Shown here: positions 53,724 through 62,390 of the stretch, in pieces
Layout of the letters: every line of letters begins with the position of its first letter
How positions within the stretch are numbered: position 1 is the stretch's first letter
NCBI RefSeq assembly: GCF_009827305.1
Contig: NZ_WTYJ01000001.1
Location: 1,736,001-1,800,000, forward strand
Direction of reading: 5' to 3'
Source: Croceibacterium xixiisoli
GTDB lineage: Bacteria > Pseudomonadota > Alphaproteobacteria > Sphingomonadales > Sphingomonadaceae
DNA: 64,000 nt
Program-made: the position numbers and the translations under genes
Notes under the pieces: generated by a model
Told to the model about the DNA's origin: nothing
Seen by the model: the letters and a program-made list of their open reading frames with translations, nothing else
Database searches by the model: none

Positions 53724-53757
53724 AAAAAAAGGGCGCGATCCTTGCGGAACGCGCCCT
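53724..53757 (-). terminator. Terminator of rpsF-rpsR-rplI
   Basis: A 7-bp G/C stem (GGGCGCG / CGCGCCC) extended by A/T pairs, followed on the minus strand by TTTTTTT. It lies 24 bases after the rplI stop. Confidence 0.9.
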
Positions 53758-53780
53758 CTTGTTCAGCTTGAAGAAGCGCC

Positions 53781-54383
53781 TCAGGCGGCGTCTTCGTCTT
53801 CGCCCAGCAGCTCGGCGGGGATTTCGCCCGGCTCGAGGTTGGGGTCATAAGCTTCGGTGAAGCCTTCGCCTTCGGCGCGGTCTTCGTCGTTCAGCTGTGC
53901 AATGACGTCGACGCCCTTGCTCTGCAGTTCGGCTTCGTCATCCGAACGGGCGACATTCGCCTTCACGGTGATACGAACTTCCGGGTGCAGCGCGATGGTC
54001 ACGTCGAACACGCCCAAGGTCTTGATCGGGCTGCCCAGGATGACCTGGCGCTTGTCGACCTTGTGGCCCTTGGCTTCCAGAGCGACGGCGATGTCACGCA
54101 CGCTCACCGAACCATACAGCTGGCCGGAGTTGGAAGACGAACGGATCAGCACGATTTCCGTACCGGCGATCACTTCGCCAGCGGTTTCGGCATCGCTGCG
54201 GCGGGTTGCGTTTTCAGCTTCCAGACGTTCGCGATTGGCTTCGAAAACCTTGCGGTTCGCATCATTGGCGCGCAGCGCCTTCTTCTGCGGCAGCAGGAAA
54301 TTGCGTGCGTAACCGTCCTTGACGGTAACGACGTCGCCGATGGCACCGAGCTTTTCGATGCGTTCGAGCAGGATGATATCCAT
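53781..54383 (-). CDS. rplI: 50S ribosomal protein L9
   Basis: 200 residues. [20 protein letters not shown] and [16 protein letters not shown] are the L9 signature; a long linker helix and C-domain ([24 protein letters not shown]) follow. The last ~30 residues are acidic ([15 protein letters not shown]), longer than the E. coli protein of 149. Last gene of the unit. Confidence 0.96.
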   Translation of the reverse strand: MDIILLERIEKLGAIGDVVTVKDGYARNFLLPQKKALRANDANRKVFEANRERLEAENATRRSDAETAGEVIAGTEIVLIRSSSNSGQLYGSVSVRDIAVALEAKGHKVDKRQVILGSPIKTLGVFDVTIALHPEVRITVKANVARSDDEAELQSKGVDVIAQLNDEDRAEGEGFTEAYDPNLEPGEIPAELLGEDEDAA

Positions 54384-54396
54384 CTGTCCGCGCTCC

Positions 54397-54621
54397 TTAC
54401 TTCACGATGTAGGGCAGCAGGCCCAGGTGGCGGGCGCGCTTGATCGCCTTGGCCAGTTCACGCTGCTTCTTGGCAGAAACGGCGGTGATGCGGCTCGGCA
54501 CGATCTTGCCACGTTCGGACATGAAGCCCTGCAGCAGGCGCACGTCCTTGTAATCGATGATGGGGGCATCCTTGGCCGAAAACGGGCAGGACTTGCGACG
54601 ACGGAAGAAGGGGCGTGCCAT
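54397..54621 (-). CDS. rpsR: 30S ribosomal protein S18
   Basis: 74 residues. [20 protein letters not shown] and [20 protein letters not shown] match S18. The N-terminus has only one cysteine (SCPFSAK), fitting a non-zinc form. Its start shares one base with the rpsF stop (TGATG). Confidence 0.96.
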   Translation of the reverse strand: MARPFFRRRKSCPFSAKDAPIIDYKDVRLLQGFMSERGKIVPSRITAVSAKKQRELAKAIKRARHLGLLPYIVK

Positions 54622-54983
54622 CAGTTGCGCTCCTCACGGTCACGGCGCTTGCGGTCGCGCTCGTTCTTACGCATCATCACAGAGGGACCTTCCTCATGCT
54701 CTTCGACGGCGATCGTCAGCCAGCGGATGACGTCTTCGTTGATCCGGTTCTGGCGTTCCAGCTCTGCCACCGCGGCGCCCGGGCCTTCGATGTTGAGCAT
54801 GACGAAATGCGCCTTGCGGTTACGGTCGATCTTGTATGCGAGGCTCTTGAGGCCCCAGGTCTCGGTCTTGGTGACCTTGCCTTCGTTCGCTTCCACGATT
54901 TCCGTGATGGCGGCGGCAAGCGCATCAACCTGAGCCTGGCTCAGATCCTGGCGCGCGAGAAAGACATGCTCATAACGAGCCAT
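54621..54983 (-). CDS. rpsF: 30S ribosomal protein S6
   Basis: 120 residues from ATG 54983 ([16 protein letters not shown]); the frame upstream is not coding. [19 protein letters not shown] is the S6 core. The charged Lys/Arg tail ([14 protein letters not shown]) is a usual extension. First gene of rpsF-rpsR-rplI. Confidence 0.96.
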   Translation of the reverse strand: MARYEHVFLARQDLSQAQVDALAAAITEIVEANEGKVTKTETWGLKSLAYKIDRNRKAHFVMLNIEGPGAAVAELERQNRINEDVIRWLTIAVEEHEEGPSVMMRKNERDRKRRDREERN

Positions 54984-55224
54984 GCTTCGCTTCCTTCCAC
55001 TATGCCGATCGTTGGCGTTCCCACCCGTATGGCAGGGGCCCCTCCGGCTTTCTTCGAAAATCCCGCAGGCCGGTTGCCGCGCGGGAAGCGGGCCACATAG
55101 CGCAAACCGTGCCGATTGCAAGGCAACATCGCCGCGCTGCGCATCCGGTTGCAATGGGCCTTTCCCTGCCGGCCGGCGGCACGCTATCGCTGGCGGCGTT
55201 AATCAACCGTGGGAGGGAAACTAT

Positions 55225-55782
55225 ATGACTGCAGCCTTTGGATGGAAAGCAGGACTGACCGGATGCTTGCTCGCAGCGCTCGGCGCATCAGGCACGGCGG
55301 TGGCACAGAGCCAGCCGTCGCCGTCAGCGACCACCGCCCCGACGCTGGAATTCGTGTTGGAAGAGATCGTCACGCTGGGCGAATCCATTGCGCCTGGAAC
55401 CACCTCGCGCGGTGTGCGCAACATCATCCCCATCACCGGCGGCACCTTTACTGGCCCGGGCCAGGCGGGAGAAGGGATGAAGGGGGAGATCATGCCCGGC
55501 GGCTGGGACTGGCAACTGACCCGCGCCGATGGCTGCCGCGAAGTGGTGGCCGACTATTTCCTCAAGACTGACGATGGAGTGGTCATCAATGTCCGCAACA
55601 CCGGGTCGATCTGTCCGCCCAACGCCGATGGCACCCCTAATCCGGTTCGCACCCATCCGGTGTTCGAAGCACCGCAGGGCAAATATGATTGGCTTAATCG
55701 CACGACATTTGTCGGCACGCTGGAAGGCACGACCACCGCTACCGGGCGCGGCGTGCATATCCGCTTCTTCCGGGTGCGTTGA
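55225..55782 (+). CDS. Secreted DUF3237 protein
   Basis: 185 residues from ATG 55225 after GGGAGGGAA. Signal peptide LLAALGASGTAVA. The domain GTFTGPGQAGEGMKGEIMPG and GWDWQL then REVVADYFLKTDDGVVINVR is DUF3237, a beta-barrel family of unknown function. Stands alone; ends at a hairpin shared with the convergent Mur ligase gene. Confidence 0.88.
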   Translation: MTAAFGWKAGLTGCLLAALGASGTAVAQSQPSPSATTAPTLEFVLEEIVTLGESIAPGTTSRGVRNIIPITGGTFTGPGQAGEGMKGEIMPGGWDWQLTRADGCREVVADYFLKTDDGVVINVRNTGSICPPNADGTPNPVRTHPVFEAPQGKYDWLNRTTFVGTLEGTTTATGRGVHIRFFRVR

Positions 55783-55784
55783 GA

Positions 55785-55809
55785 ATTGGGGCCGCAGTGC
55801 GGCCCCAAT
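55785..55809. terminator. Perfect 11-bp hairpin between convergent genes
   Basis: ATTGGGGCCGC pairs fully with GCGGCCCCAAT around an AGT triloop, beginning three bases after the DUF3237 stop. There is no T-run, so it is an atypical bidirectional terminator or an mRNA 3' stabiliser. Confidence 0.6.
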
Positions 55810-55833
55810 GACCCTTGCTGGTAAGCGCGCGGC

Positions 55834-57255
55834 TCAACTCAGGCGGGCGAGCAGATCCTGCGCGAAGCTGGTCAGCGTATCATCGCGGGCGCCCATGATT
55901 GCGATCCTGTCACCAGGGCGGGCAATGCTGACGATGTAATCTCCGCAGGCGGCCCGATCGGCAATGTAGCTGGCGCGGCCGCCGCGCTGTTCGATCAGTT
56001 GCACGATCCGCTCGCTGCCTTCGCTGCGATCGACCGTGCCGCCGAAATAGACCGGATCGCACAGCAGGGTCACATCGTCCGGCCCCAGCTCCTCAGCAAA
56101 CACTTGCGCCAGTTCATGGCCCATCTGCCGCAGCGGACCATAACCATGCGGCTGGAAGAAGGCGATCACGCGCCCCTCATGTCCCTTCAGCGTGCGCAGC
56201 GTGGCGCGGCATTTTTCCGGATTGTGCCCGAAATCGTCGATTACCGTAATGCCCGCCGGGCTGGTGCCGATGATATCGAAACGCCGGCCAATGCCCTTGA
56301 AGCTGGACAGGGCGATGGCCGCGTCATGCACATTGACCCCGCCTGCCACGGCGGCGGCGATGGCGGCCAGCGCGTTGGACAGATTGTGCCGGCCAGGCAT
56401 GCCCAACCGCAAAGGGTGGGCAACATCCTGTCGCCGGTCGACCACCAGTGCATATTCGCCGGTCGGTTCGGATGCGATGCTGTCCGGCTCGATTCCGATC
56501 GTGGCGCGCCGATTGTCGATCCCGAAGGTGATCAGTCCGGGGATACCTTCGCCCAGCGACAGCGCCTCGGTATCGTCGGCATTGACCACGGCCCGACGCC
56601 CGGCGAGCAGGAAGTTGCGGAACAGCACCCGCAGCTGTTCCATGCTCATATGGTCCAGGCTGACATTCAGCAGCAGCGATACAGCGGGGCGATAGAGCGC
56701 GATCGAACCGTCGCTTTCATCCACTTCGGACACGAAGCTGCGACCATGGCCGATGCGTGCGCTCGCGAAGGGAAATTCAGGCGTGACGAAATTCTTCATC
56801 ACCGCGCCATTCATGATCGTGGGGTCGCCGCCGATCTGATGCATGATCCAGCCGAGCATGCCCGTGACCGTGGATTTGCCGCTCGTCCCGCCCACGGCCA
56901 TGCCTTGCGGCGCAGAATTGAACAGGCGTGCCAGCAATTCGGCCCGTGTCATCCGCGTGCAACCCAGTTCTTTGGCGCGGATGATTTCCGGCACCGTATC
57001 CTCGATCGCTGCCGAGGCGACCAGCACCTGTTCTGCCGAAGTGATTCCGCTGCCGTCCTGTGGGAACAGGGTGAAGCCCTGCTGCGCCAGCCAGGCGAAT
57101 TTTTCCGGCGTCCGGCCCTGGTCATGGCTGCGGTCGGAACCGGAAACCTTGGCGCCGCGCGCCTTCAGAATTGTGGCAAGCGGCAACATGCCGGACCCAC
57201 CGATGCCAGAAAAGAACCAGGGGTGGGCGGTGAGGGCGGCAGCAGGTGTCGTCAT
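55834..57255 (-). CDS. Mur ligase family protein, MurC/Mpl-like, unusual P-loop
   Basis: 473 residues from ATG 57255. N-domain WFFSGIGGSGMLPLATIL is the MurC/Mpl UDP-sugar site. The ATP loop reads VGGTSGKSTVTGM where MurC and Mpl have GTHGKTTT. Central SEVDESDGSIAL and LLNVSLDHMSMEQL, then C-domain VIDDFGHNPEKCRATL and FQPHGYGPLRQMGHEL. Length fits both. The head-to-head LD-carboxypeptidase produces L-Ala-D-Glu-mDAP tripeptide, the Mpl substrate, so a recycling ligase is the best guess; a second MurC-like enzyme is the alternative. Not assigned a symbol because motifs are intermediate. Confidence 0.82.
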   Translation of the reverse strand: MTTPAAALTAHPWFFSGIGGSGMLPLATILKARGAKVSGSDRSHDQGRTPEKFAWLAQQGFTLFPQDGSGITSAEQVLVASAAIEDTVPEIIRAKELGCTRMTRAELLARLFNSAPQGMAVGGTSGKSTVTGMLGWIMHQIGGDPTIMNGAVMKNFVTPEFPFASARIGHGRSFVSEVDESDGSIALYRPAVSLLLNVSLDHMSMEQLRVLFRNFLLAGRRAVVNADDTEALSLGEGIPGLITFGIDNRRATIGIEPDSIASEPTGEYALVVDRRQDVAHPLRLGMPGRHNLSNALAAIAAAVAGGVNVHDAAIALSSFKGIGRRFDIIGTSPAGITVIDDFGHNPEKCRATLRTLKGHEGRVIAFFQPHGYGPLRQMGHELAQVFAEELGPDDVTLLCDPVYFGGTVDRSEGSERIVQLIEQRGGRASYIADRAACGDYIVSIARPGDRIAIMGARDDTLTSFAQDLLARLS

Positions 57256-57391
57256 GCCGCTGTTCCTAGGTTGCTGCGCGCTCCGACTCAACAATTCCGT
57301 TGATGAAAAGCGCGCATTTGGGCCAGTTTGCATCGGCAAAAAGCGGCCTGCTCTCCTTCGCGGTCCGGGTGATTATCTGTATGGAGGGGGG

Positions 57392-58216
57392 ATGACCCGC
57401 ATCGCCATCTGCGCACCCGCCACCCCGATCAGCCGGGAAATTGCCAGCCAGGCCCTGCGGCTGGTGGACGAATTCCCCGGTCTCTCGCTTGATTTCCATG
57501 AACAATGCTTTGCTCAGAATGGGCATTTTGCCGGCCCCGATGCCTTGCGACTGTCGGCCCTGCTGGAATGCGCCAACGATCCCGCTTTCGATGCCGTCTG
57601 GCTCGCCAAGGGCGGCTATGGCGCCAATCGCATCGCCCTGCCGGCGATCGAGGCCATGACCGACGCCGCGCGGGACAAGATCTATCTCGGCTATTCCGAT
57701 GGTGGCTATCTGCTCGGCGCGCTCTATCGCCATGGTATCGGTCGGCCGGTGCATGGCCCGATGGTGGTTGATCTGCGCCGGCAGGGCGGGGTTGATGCGA
57801 TCCGTCGTGCGCTGGCCTATTTTGCCGGCGATGTTGCTGGGCTCGAACCCTCGCTCGATGACCGGCCGACCGTCGCCTTCAACCTGATGACCCTGGCCAT
57901 GCTGTGCGGCACCCCGCTGATGCCCGATTTGACCGGACATGTTGTGATGGTGGAGGAGGTGTCGGAACATCTCTATGCCGTCGATCGGCTGATGTTCCAC
58001 GTCACATCGCAATTGGGTAATATCGCCGGCCTGCGCCTCGGTCGGGTTAGTGCGGTGCCGGAAAATGACCGGCCATTTGGCGCCGATCCGGAACAGATTG
58101 CCCGCTATTGGTGCGATCGGGCGGCTATACCCTTTCTCGGCGCAGCAGATATCGGGCATGACAGTGCCAACAGGATCGTGCCCTTCGGCCTTGCCGGATC
58201 GCGCGAGCTTCCATAG
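57392..58216 (+). CDS. ldcA: LD-carboxypeptidase (S66 family, LdcA-like)
   Basis: 274 residues from ATG 57392 after GGAGGGG; the upstream frame lies antisense to the ligase gene. LAKGGYGANRI is the (R/K)GGYG motif, then IYLGYSDGGYLLGAL with nucleophile Ser102, VVMVEEVSEHLY with Glu188/189 and GAADIGHDSANRI with His256: the S66 triad. It removes the terminal D-Ala from murein tetrapeptides in the cytoplasm. Divergent from the Mur ligase with 136 bp between. GYSD replaces the usual G-(F/Y)-S-D-x-T context but the Ser is kept. Confidence 0.92.
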   Translation: MTRIAICAPATPISREIASQALRLVDEFPGLSLDFHEQCFAQNGHFAGPDALRLSALLECANDPAFDAVWLAKGGYGANRIALPAIEAMTDAARDKIYLGYSDGGYLLGALYRHGIGRPVHGPMVVDLRRQGGVDAIRRALAYFAGDVAGLEPSLDDRPTVAFNLMTLAMLCGTPLMPDLTGHVVMVEEVSEHLYAVDRLMFHVTSQLGNIAGLRLGRVSAVPENDRPFGADPEQIARYWCDRAAIPFLGAADIGHDSANRIVPFGLAGSRELP

Positions 58217-58245
58217 GCGCGTCGCCCGATAAAGGAGTTTGAGCG

Positions 58246-59181
58246 ATGACCGCATTCGTATTTCCCGGCCAGGGCAGCCAGAAGATCGGCATGGGCGCAG
58301 ATCTGGCCGAAGCCAGCGCCGCCGCGCGCGAGGTTTTCGAAGAAGTCGATGAGGCGCTGGGCCAGAAGCTGTCGCAGATCATGCGCGAAGGGCCCGAAGC
58401 CGATCTGACGCTGACCGAAAATGCCCAGCCAGCGATCATGGCCAATGCCATCGCGGTTCAGCGCGTGCTGGAAAAGGATTTCGGCGTCTCGATCATCGAC
58501 AAGGGTGATTGCGTCGCCGGCCATTCGCTGGGCGAATATACCGCGCTTTGCGCTGTCGGTGCTTTCTCTCTGGCCGACACCGCCCGCCTGCTGCGCCAGC
58601 GCGGCCAGGCCATGCAGGCCGCCGTGCCGGTCGGCGTGGGCGCCATGTGCGCGCTGCTGGGCGCAGACATCGCCAAGGCAACCGCCCTGGCAGAAGCGGC
58701 TGCAGAAGGCGAAGTCTGCGAAGTCGCCAATGACAATGATCCGGGCCAGGTCGTCCTGTCCGGCCATCGCGGCGCGATCGAACGCGCCGTGGCATTGGTG
58801 AAGGAACACGGCATCAAGCGCGGCGTGCTGCTGCCGGTCTCCGCCCCGTTCCACTGTTCGCTGATGGCGCCGGCCGCCGATGTCATGGCCGACGCGCTGG
58901 GCAAGATCCCGCCGCAGACCCTGCGCCTGCCGCTCTACGCCAATGTCACCGCCTCGTTGATCAGCGATCCGGCGGCAGAGCGTGACCTGCTGGTGCAGCA
59001 GATCACCGGCCGCGTCCGCTGGCGCGAAAGCGTCATCGCCATGAAGGACGCCGGCATCGAACGCTACGTCGAACTCGGCGGCAAGGTGCTGGGCCCGATG
59101 ATCGGCCGGACCGTGACCGATGTGGAAGTCATCAGCGCCATCACCATGGCCGACATCGAAGCGCTGGCCAAAACCCTTTGA
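58246..59181 (+). CDS. fabD: Malonyl-CoA:ACP transacylase
   Basis: 311 residues with AAGGAG upstream. FVFPGQGSQKIGMG at the N-terminus, active serine in VAGHSLGEYTAL, histidine in SAPFHCSLM. Loads malonyl onto ACP, using the malonyl-CoA from AccD/A. Followed by fabG. Confidence 0.97.
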   Translation: MTAFVFPGQGSQKIGMGADLAEASAAAREVFEEVDEALGQKLSQIMREGPEADLTLTENAQPAIMANAIAVQRVLEKDFGVSIIDKGDCVAGHSLGEYTALCAVGAFSLADTARLLRQRGQAMQAAVPVGVGAMCALLGADIAKATALAEAAAEGEVCEVANDNDPGQVVLSGHRGAIERAVALVKEHGIKRGVLLPVSAPFHCSLMAPAADVMADALGKIPPQTLRLPLYANVTASLISDPAAERDLLVQQITGRVRWRESVIAMKDAGIERYVELGGKVLGPMIGRTVTDVEVISAITMADIEALAKTL

Positions 59182-59226
59182 GTGCGCGCCGTTTCGCGCA
59201 AAACTCCGGATCGGGAGAATTTAGAA

Positions 59227-59979
59227 ATGTTTGATCTTTCGGGCATGACCGCGCTGGTAACCGGCGCGTCGGGCGGTATCGGTTCCTCCATTGCGCGCTC
59301 GCTCGCGCGGCAGGGGGCGCGGCTCGCTCTGTCGGGCTCCAACTCGGCGAAGCTGCGCGCTTTCCGTGATGAACTGAACGCCGAATTCGGCCATGATCAC
59401 GTGGAAATCACCTGCAATCTGTCCGATACCACCCAGGTGGAAGAACTGATCCCGGCGACGCTCGATACGCTTGGCAAGATCGATATCCTGGTCAACAATG
59501 CCGGCATCACGCGGGACAATCTGGCGATGCGGATGAAGGATGATGAATGGTCGCAGGTGATCGCGATCAATCTGGAATCGACCTTCCGCATCATGCGCGC
59601 GGCGGCCAAGCCGATGATGAAGGCCCGCTTCGGCCGGATCATCACCATCACCAGCGTCGTGGGCGCCACCGGCAATCCGGGCCAGGTCAATTATGCAGCG
59701 GCCAAGGCCGGGCTGGTCGGCATGACCAAATCCTATGCGCAGGAAGTCGCGAGCCGCGGCATCACCGCCAATTGCGTGGCACCCGGCTTCATCCGCACCG
59801 CCATGACGGAGGTCTTGCCCGACGCGCAGAAGGAAGCGCTCAATGCGCGCATCCCGATGGGGCGGATGGGCGAAGGGGATGATATCGGCGCCGCCGTGGC
59901 CTTCCTTGCATCACGCGAATCCGCCTATATCACCGGGCAGACGCTGCATGTGAACGGCGGAATGGCAATGATGTCCTGA
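59227..59979 (+). CDS. fabG: 3-oxoacyl-ACP reductase
   Basis: 250 residues from ATG 59227 with GGGAG upstream. TALVTGASGGIGSSIARSLA binds NADPH; LVNNAGITRDN; catalytic Ser in ITSVVGATGNPGQ and Y-x-x-x-K in NYAAAKAGL; ends VNGGMAMMS as FabG does. The expected acpP and fabF are not next; an SGNH protein follows instead. Confidence 0.96.
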   Translation: MFDLSGMTALVTGASGGIGSSIARSLARQGARLALSGSNSAKLRAFRDELNAEFGHDHVEITCNLSDTTQVEELIPATLDTLGKIDILVNNAGITRDNLAMRMKDDEWSQVIAINLESTFRIMRAAAKPMMKARFGRIITITSVVGATGNPGQVNYAAAKAGLVGMTKSYAQEVASRGITANCVAPGFIRTAMTEVLPDAQKEALNARIPMGRMGEGDDIGAAVAFLASRESAYITGQTLHVNGGMAMMS

Positions 59980-60010
59980 TTCCATCAGGACCGGTCTGGG
60001 GGAATTGAGG

Positions 60011-60640
60011 ATGGCGCATGTTGTTCTGTTGGGAGATTCCACCTTCGACAACGGCGCCTATGTTTCCAACGGGCCCGATGTAACGGCGCAGTTGCGGCAA
60101 TATATCGGGCCTGATGACCGGGTCAGCCTGCTGGCGGTGGACGGCAGCATGGTCGATGACGCCCACAACCAGCTCGACCGCCTGCCGCTGGGCGCCACCC
60201 ATATCGTCATCTCGGTGGGCGGTAACGACGCGCTCGATCATCTCCCCCGGCTGGAAGATGCCGTTGGCACCATCGCCGATGGCCTGCTGCAGATCGGCGC
60301 CCTGGCCGCTGCCTTCGGTTCCCGCCATCGCGCCATGCTGCGACAGGCGCGGAGCAAGGGGCTGCCCGTTGCGGTGGGGACGATCTATGACGGCAATCTC
60401 AAGCCGCCCCAGGGGCTTGTCGCCCCGCATGCGGCGGCGCTGTTCAACGATGCGATCACCCGCAACGCCTTCATCACCGGGGCTGATCTCATCGATCTGC
60501 GGCTGATCTGCACCGTGCCGGCCGATTACGCCAATCCGATCGAGCCTTCGGTGCAGGGCGGGGGCAAGATCGCCCGCGCCATTGCTGACTGGCTGGAAGA
60601 AGAACGGCGTGAAAACGGGCCCAGCCGCGTTTTCGTCTGA
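60011..60640 (+). CDS. SGNH/GDSL-type hydrolase family protein
   Basis: 209 residues from ATG 60011 with TTGAGG upstream. Block I VVLLGDSTFDNGAYV carries Ser10; block III SVGGNDALDHL has the Gly and Asn. Where block V should give D-x-x-H, the sequence is ADYANPIEPSVQGGGKIA, with no histidine, as in a known subset of the family. No signal peptide. Activity uncertain. Downstream of fabG by 31 bases and likely co-transcribed. Confidence 0.8.
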   Translation: MAHVVLLGDSTFDNGAYVSNGPDVTAQLRQYIGPDDRVSLLAVDGSMVDDAHNQLDRLPLGATHIVISVGGNDALDHLPRLEDAVGTIADGLLQIGALAAAFGSRHRAMLRQARSKGLPVAVGTIYDGNLKPPQGLVAPHAAALFNDAITRNAFITGADLIDLRLICTVPADYANPIEPSVQGGGKIARAIADWLEEERRENGPSRVFV

Positions 60641-60838
60641 TGCGCTGATCGGCTCGATACGGCGGCCCTGATACAATTTATCCCCAAAGAATCGGCGCTG
60701 TTTGGCTTTCGTTCTTGCCGATGGACCTGCCTGCGCTAAGGATATTGTGACATTTTCCGGCGCTTGCAGGCGATTCCGGCCCATTCCGGGAAGGGCCGGT
60801 CCCTGCGAAGGAAGGCGCCCAAAGGGGTTTGTGCTCTG

Positions 60839-61966
60839 ATGAAGGCCACCATTGAACGCGCCAAGCTGCTGCGTTGTCTGTCTCACGTCCAGTCGGTGGT
60901 TGAACGCCGCAACACCATTCCGATCCTGTCGAACGTCCTGATTGAGGCCGCCGGTGATGGTCTGGTGCGCGTCATGGCGACCGATCTGGATCTGCAGGTG
61001 GTGGAAAGCCTGGACGCGGTATCGGTCGATGGTGCGGGCGCCATCACCGTTTCGGCCCATCTGCTGTTCGACATCGCGCGCAAGCTGCCCGATGGCAGCC
61101 AGGTCAGCCTGGAAGCGGCCGACAACCGCATGACGGTCAAGGCCGGCCGCAGCCGCTTCTCGCTGCCGACCCTCCCGCGTGATGATTTCCCGGTCATCGT
61201 GGAAGGCGATCTGCCGACCAGCTTCGAATTGCCGGCCAAGGTGCTGGCCGAACTGATCGACCGCACCCGCTTTGCGATCTCGACCGAAGAAACCCGCTAT
61301 TACCTCAACGGCATTTTCCTGCATGTCGCTGACGAAGACACGCCGGTGCTCAAGGCCGCCGCGACCGATGGCCACCGCCTGGCTCGCTTCACGATCGACC
61401 GCCCCGATGGCGCGGCCGGCATGCCCGATGTGATCGTCCCGCGCAAAGCCGTGGCTGAACTGCGCAAGCTCCTGGAAGAAGCCGGGGACAGCAATGTCCT
61501 GATCGATCTGTCGGCCAGCAAGGTCCGTTTCACCCTGGGCGGTGAAGGCGGCATGGTGCTGACCAGCAAGCTGATCGACGGTACTTTCCCGGATTACAGC
61601 CGCGTCATCCCGACCGGCAACGACAAGCTGCTCAAGCTTGATCCGCGCAGCTTCTTTCAGGGCGTCGATCGCGTGGCGACCATCGCCACGGAAAAGACCC
61701 GCGCGGTCAAGATCGGTCTGGAAACGGACAAGGTCGTGCTGTCGGTCACCTCGCCCGACAATGGCACCGCTGCCGAAGAAGTGCCGGCCAGCTATTCTTC
61801 CGAACCGCTCGAAATCGGTTTCAACGCCAATTACCTCAAGGATATCCTGGGGCAGATCGACGGTGACACGGTCGAACTGCACCTTGCCGATGCCGGCGCC
61901 CCGACGCTGATCCGTCAGGATGACAGCAGCCCGGCGCTTTACGTGCTCATGCCGATGCGGGTCTGA
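60839..61966 (+). CDS. dnaN: DNA polymerase III subunit beta (sliding clamp)
   Basis: 375 residues from ATG 60839 (MKATIERAKLLRCLSHVQSV). Three repeated clamp domains: VERRNTIPILSNVLIEA, FAISTEETRYYLNGIFLHV and FNANYLKDILGQIDGDTVEL, ending in YVLMPMRV like other clamps. The 198-base upstream gap holds a single DnaA-box-like TTATCCCCA with one mismatch, not an origin. Confidence 0.97.
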   Translation: MKATIERAKLLRCLSHVQSVVERRNTIPILSNVLIEAAGDGLVRVMATDLDLQVVESLDAVSVDGAGAITVSAHLLFDIARKLPDGSQVSLEAADNRMTVKAGRSRFSLPTLPRDDFPVIVEGDLPTSFELPAKVLAELIDRTRFAISTEETRYYLNGIFLHVADEDTPVLKAAATDGHRLARFTIDRPDGAAGMPDVIVPRKAVAELRKLLEEAGDSNVLIDLSASKVRFTLGGEGGMVLTSKLIDGTFPDYSRVIPTGNDKLLKLDPRSFFQGVDRVATIATEKTRAVKIGLETDKVVLSVTSPDNGTAAEEVPASYSSEPLEIGFNANYLKDILGQIDGDTVELHLADAGAPTLIRQDDSSPALYVLMPMRV

Positions 61967-61968
61967 TC

Positions 61969-62316
61969 ATGCGCGGGTATCTGGTCGGCGCGGTGTTGTC
62001 ACTTGCGATCGTTCAGCCTGCCCAGGCCCAGGCCGTCGATTCGAACAGCGATCTGCGCTGCGCCGTCTGGGCGACGATTACCTCCAGCCTGTTGGAAGAT
62101 CCCTCTGGCCGGGCGACGATGAGCTTCGCCATCGGCTGGTTCGCCGGTCATTATGAAGCGGCCACCGGCAAGTCACTCGAACAGGGAATGACCCCGGCCT
62201 ACGTCAACAGCATCGGCGACATGCAGGTGTTGCATGCCGAATGCCTGCCGCGCGCCGATGAGCTGTGGGAACGGTTCACCGCTCTGGGCACGTCCTTGCA
62301 GGCAGCTGGCGAGTAA
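61969..62316 (+). CDS. Small secreted protein of unknown function
   Basis: 115 residues starting two bases after dnaN. Signal peptide YLVGAVLSLAIVQPAQAQA. The mature part has two cysteines (LRCAVWATI; HAECLPRA), likely a disulphide. Not recognised. Ends before a very strong hairpin. Confidence 0.72.
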   Translation: MRGYLVGAVLSLAIVQPAQAQAVDSNSDLRCAVWATITSSLLEDPSGRATMSFAIGWFAGHYEAATGKSLEQGMTPAYVNSIGDMQVLHAECLPRADELWERFTALGTSLQAAGE

Positions 62317-62332
62317 CATCTTTCGCATCATG

Positions 62333-62380
62333 ATCGGCATATTGGCCAGGCCGGGTTTGCCGGCTGGCCAATATGCCGAT
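62333..62380. terminator. Long perfect hairpin between convergent genes
   Basis: A perfect 16-bp outer stem (ATCGGCATATTGGCCA / TGGCCAATATGCCGAT) continues, after one unpaired G, into a 5-bp G/C stem with a GTTTG loop. It fills the gap between the small secreted protein and the reductase gene. No T-run on either side, so it is atypical for a rho-independent terminator. Confidence 0.7.
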
Positions 62381-62390
62381 TACATCGGGC

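Noticed and set aside
60641-60838. Possible replication origin before dnaN
   Set aside because: Only one DnaA-box-like word (TTATCCCCA, one mismatch), no cluster, no AT-rich unwinding region and no dnaA gene nearby.
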